Origin: Nitrospiraceae bacterium
GTDB lineage: Bacteria; Nitrospirota; Nitrospiria; Nitrospirales; Nitrospiraceae
DNA: 64,000 nt
Direction: 5' to 3'
NCBI GenBank assembly: GCA_019637075.1
Contig: JAHBWI010000001.1
Location: 620,001 to 684,000, forward strand
The notes beneath the pieces were generated by a model. The model was not told the DNA's origin, ran no database searches, and saw only the letters and a list, made by a program, of their open reading frames with translations. Each line of letters begins with the position of its first letter. The first letter of the stretch is position 1. Positions 62,522 to 64,000 of this stretch are shown in pieces. The position numbers and the translations under genes were made by a program.

Positions 62522-63634
62522 GTGGCCAAGCGCGACTACTACGAAACCCTCGGTGTTGAGCGGAACGCCTCCGAAGAGGAACTGAAGAAGGCGTATCGTA
62601 AACTCGCTCGCCAATTTCACCCCGACCTCCATACCGCGCACGATCAGAAGAAAAAGGCGGAAGAGAAGTTCAAGGAAATCAATGAGGCCTACGAAGTCCT
62701 GAGCGATCAGGAAAAGCGGCGCCGGTACGATACCTTCGGCCATGCAGGCGGACCGCAGGGCGGCCCCGAAGGCTTCGACTTCGGTCAGGGCGGTTTCGGC
62801 GACATCTTCAACGATATTTTTGAGGATTTCTTCGGCACTCCGAGAGGCCGAGCCCGGGCGGAGCGAGGAAACGACCTTCAATACAACCTCGAGATTACCT
62901 TCGAGGAATCCGTCTTCGGGAAGGATGCGAAGCTCAAGATTCCTCGTTGGGAAACCTGCGCAGACTGTAAAGGGACCGGCGCGCGGTCGGCCACTGCCGT
63001 GAAGATGTGCCCGGCCTGTAAAGGCCAAGGGCAAATGCGCTTTCAACAGGGATTCTTCAGCGTGAGCCGCCCCTGCGGACAGTGCGAGGGCGCCGGCCAA
63101 ATCATCACCGAGCCCTGTAACACCTGCAGCGGACGTCAACGAATTCGCGCTGAACGGACGCTCTCCGTGCAGATACCGCCGGGAATCGAATCAGGAATGC
63201 GTTTGCGGCTGTCCAACGAAGGCGAGCATGGCGTCCAAGGCGGCCCCCCCGGCGATCTCTACGTAGCGATCAACGTGAAACCCCACTCACTGTTCCGGCG
63301 CGAGGGGCAGGATATCGTGTGCGACCTTCCGGTCAATCTCGTCACGGCCTCGCTCGGCGGACGAGTTGAGGTGCCCACGCTGAAGGGCAAGACCTTGATC
63401 AAAGTTCCGGCCGGCACTCAGCCGGACAAGACGTTGCGATTGAAAGGATTGGGATTCCCCAGCCTCAAGGGTGGCCATACGGGTGATCAGCTGTTTACCA
63501 TCAAGATCGAGATCCCCACGAAGCTGAGCCAGAAACAGAAGGAACTGCTCGAGGAATTCGGAAAAGAAAGCGGCTATGCCCAGGATCGCGACAGCGACGG
63601 ATTCTTCGACAAGATGAAGACCTTCTTCGAGTGA
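62522..63634 (+). CDS. dnaJ: Chaperone DnaJ (Hsp40, class I)
   Basis: This 370-residue protein has a J domain with HPD (RQFHPDLH), a Gly/Phe-rich linker and a zinc domain with four CxxC repeats ([32 protein letters not shown]). The last repeat lacks the second Gly of CxxCxGxG. C-terminal substrate-binding domains follow ([26 protein letters not shown]). It starts at GTG 62522. It stimulates DnaK ATPase. Confidence 0.97.
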   Translation: MAKRDYYETLGVERNASEEELKKAYRKLARQFHPDLHTAHDQKKKAEEKFKEINEAYEVLSDQEKRRRYDTFGHAGGPQGGPEGFDFGQGGFGDIFNDIFEDFFGTPRGRARAERGNDLQYNLEITFEESVFGKDAKLKIPRWETCADCKGTGARSATAVKMCPACKGQGQMRFQQGFFSVSRPCGQCEGAGQIITEPCNTCSGRQRIRAERTLSVQIPPGIESGMRLRLSNEGEHGVQGGPPGDLYVAINVKPHSLFRREGQDIVCDLPVNLVTASLGGRVEVPTLKGKTLIKVPAGTQPDKTLRLKGLGFPSLKGGHTGDQLFTIKIEIPTKLSQKQKELLEEFGKESGYAQDRDSDGFFDKMKTFFE

Positions 63635-63665
63635 ACGCGCTTTTTCCCCTATCATCTGACCAGCC

Positions 63666-64000
63666 ATGCCGGCGTTCTTCATCCGCGCAGATGCCGTTCA
63701 GGATGACCGAATCCTTCTCACCGGCGAGCTATGCCACCATCTCACCGCGAGCTTACGGATCAAACAGGGTGAGACCGTCCTGTTGACGGACGACCGTGGG
63801 CGACGGTACCGGACGTCGGTAGACCAAGTAGCAAAATCCTCCCTCTCCCTCAGGATTGTTGCGCAGGCCGAGGCTCCTCCGCAACAGGGTCCGTCCTTGC
63901 TGCTCGCGCAAGCGATCCTCAAGGGCGACCATATGGACTGGGTGATTCAGAAGGCCGGCGAGCTAGGGGTTGCCTCAATCATTCCTTTGATTGCCCGGCA
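63666..64000 (+). CDS. rsmE: 16S rRNA (uracil-1498-N3)-methyltransferase, partial
   Basis: The first 111 residues run off the right edge. The N-terminal PUA-like domain (FFIRADAVQDDRILLTGELCHHLTASLRIKQGE) is followed by the start of the SPOUT domain (LLLAQAILKGDHMDWVIQKAGELGV...IPLIA), typical of RsmE. The ATG at 63666 lies 10 bases after TATCAT (63650-63655) with no ribosome binding site. The catalytic end is outside the window. Confidence 0.9.
   Translation, partial: MPAFFIRADAVQDDRILLTGELCHHLTASLRIKQGETVLLTDDRGRRYRTSVDQVAKSSLSLRIVAQAEAPPQQGPSLLLAQAILKGDHMDWVIQKAGELGVASIIPLIAR

Overview
The window looks like chromosome from a GC-rich, Gram-negative, autotrophic bacterium, most probably Nitrospira (Nitrospirota). 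This placement is inference. It rests on lipoproteins and an outer-membrane porin, a DabA/DabB inorganic-carbon transporter, NtrC-type sigma-54 control, and intergenic spacers built from short CGTATCTCGT / TTCACG words that I associate with Nitrospira from memory. No similarity search was possible. There is no rRNA, CRISPR array, transposase or integrase. One tRNA (Ser, anticodon CGA) is present.

Layout. 1-6.5 kb: small envelope or hypothetical genes, including a His-rich protein behind a good sigma-54 promoter match, a RidA-domain lipoprotein and a porin. 6.3-16 kb (minus strand): a zinc-ribbon protein and a DUF2294 protein, an NtrC-family response regulator, a PAS/GAF histidine kinase, then a P-II-like protein, dabA and dabB (bicarbonate/CO2 uptake). 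16.3-25 kb: two single-domain response regulators, a VanZ-like protein, a glycine-zipper lipoprotein, a SagB-type oxidoreductase, TPR proteins, a glycosyltransferase-like protein and a methyltransferase.

25.2-31.6 kb (plus strand) is the most novel part. It is a compact operon-like RiPP (ribosomally made, modified peptide) locus: a PqqD-like peptide-binding protein, two radical SAM enzymes, two homologous short precursor-like peptides, an HprK-like kinase, a third radical SAM/SPASM enzyme, and a nucleotidyltransferase fused to an S26-type signal-peptidase domain. Adjacent genes end and start within a few bases of each other or overlap. An ECF-type sigma factor and its membrane anti-sigma factor follow.

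33.9-45.8 kb (minus strand) is a lipopeptide locus. A 3125-residue FAAL-ACP-C-A-PCP-C-A-PCP-TE synthetase, a cyclic-peptide-type ABC exporter and an Sfp-type phosphopantetheinyl transferase supply assembly, export and carrier activation. The predicted product is an N-acyl dipeptide: one residue possibly basic, the next probably glycine. The terminal thioesterase has Cys in place of the usual Ser nucleophile.

46-64 kb is mostly housekeeping: tRNA-Ser, a DUF2779 nuclease-like protein, a MATE exporter, a ketopantoate reductase with an unusual C-terminal SUOX-like domain, a sirtuin, a HAD phosphatase and a receiver/coiled-coil protein. Then come valS-nadC-birA-coaX, grpE-dnaK-dnaJ, and rsmE, which runs off the right edge. 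Several genes here have no Shine-Dalgarno site but a -10-like hexamer 5-10 bases before the start codon, which suggests leaderless transcripts.
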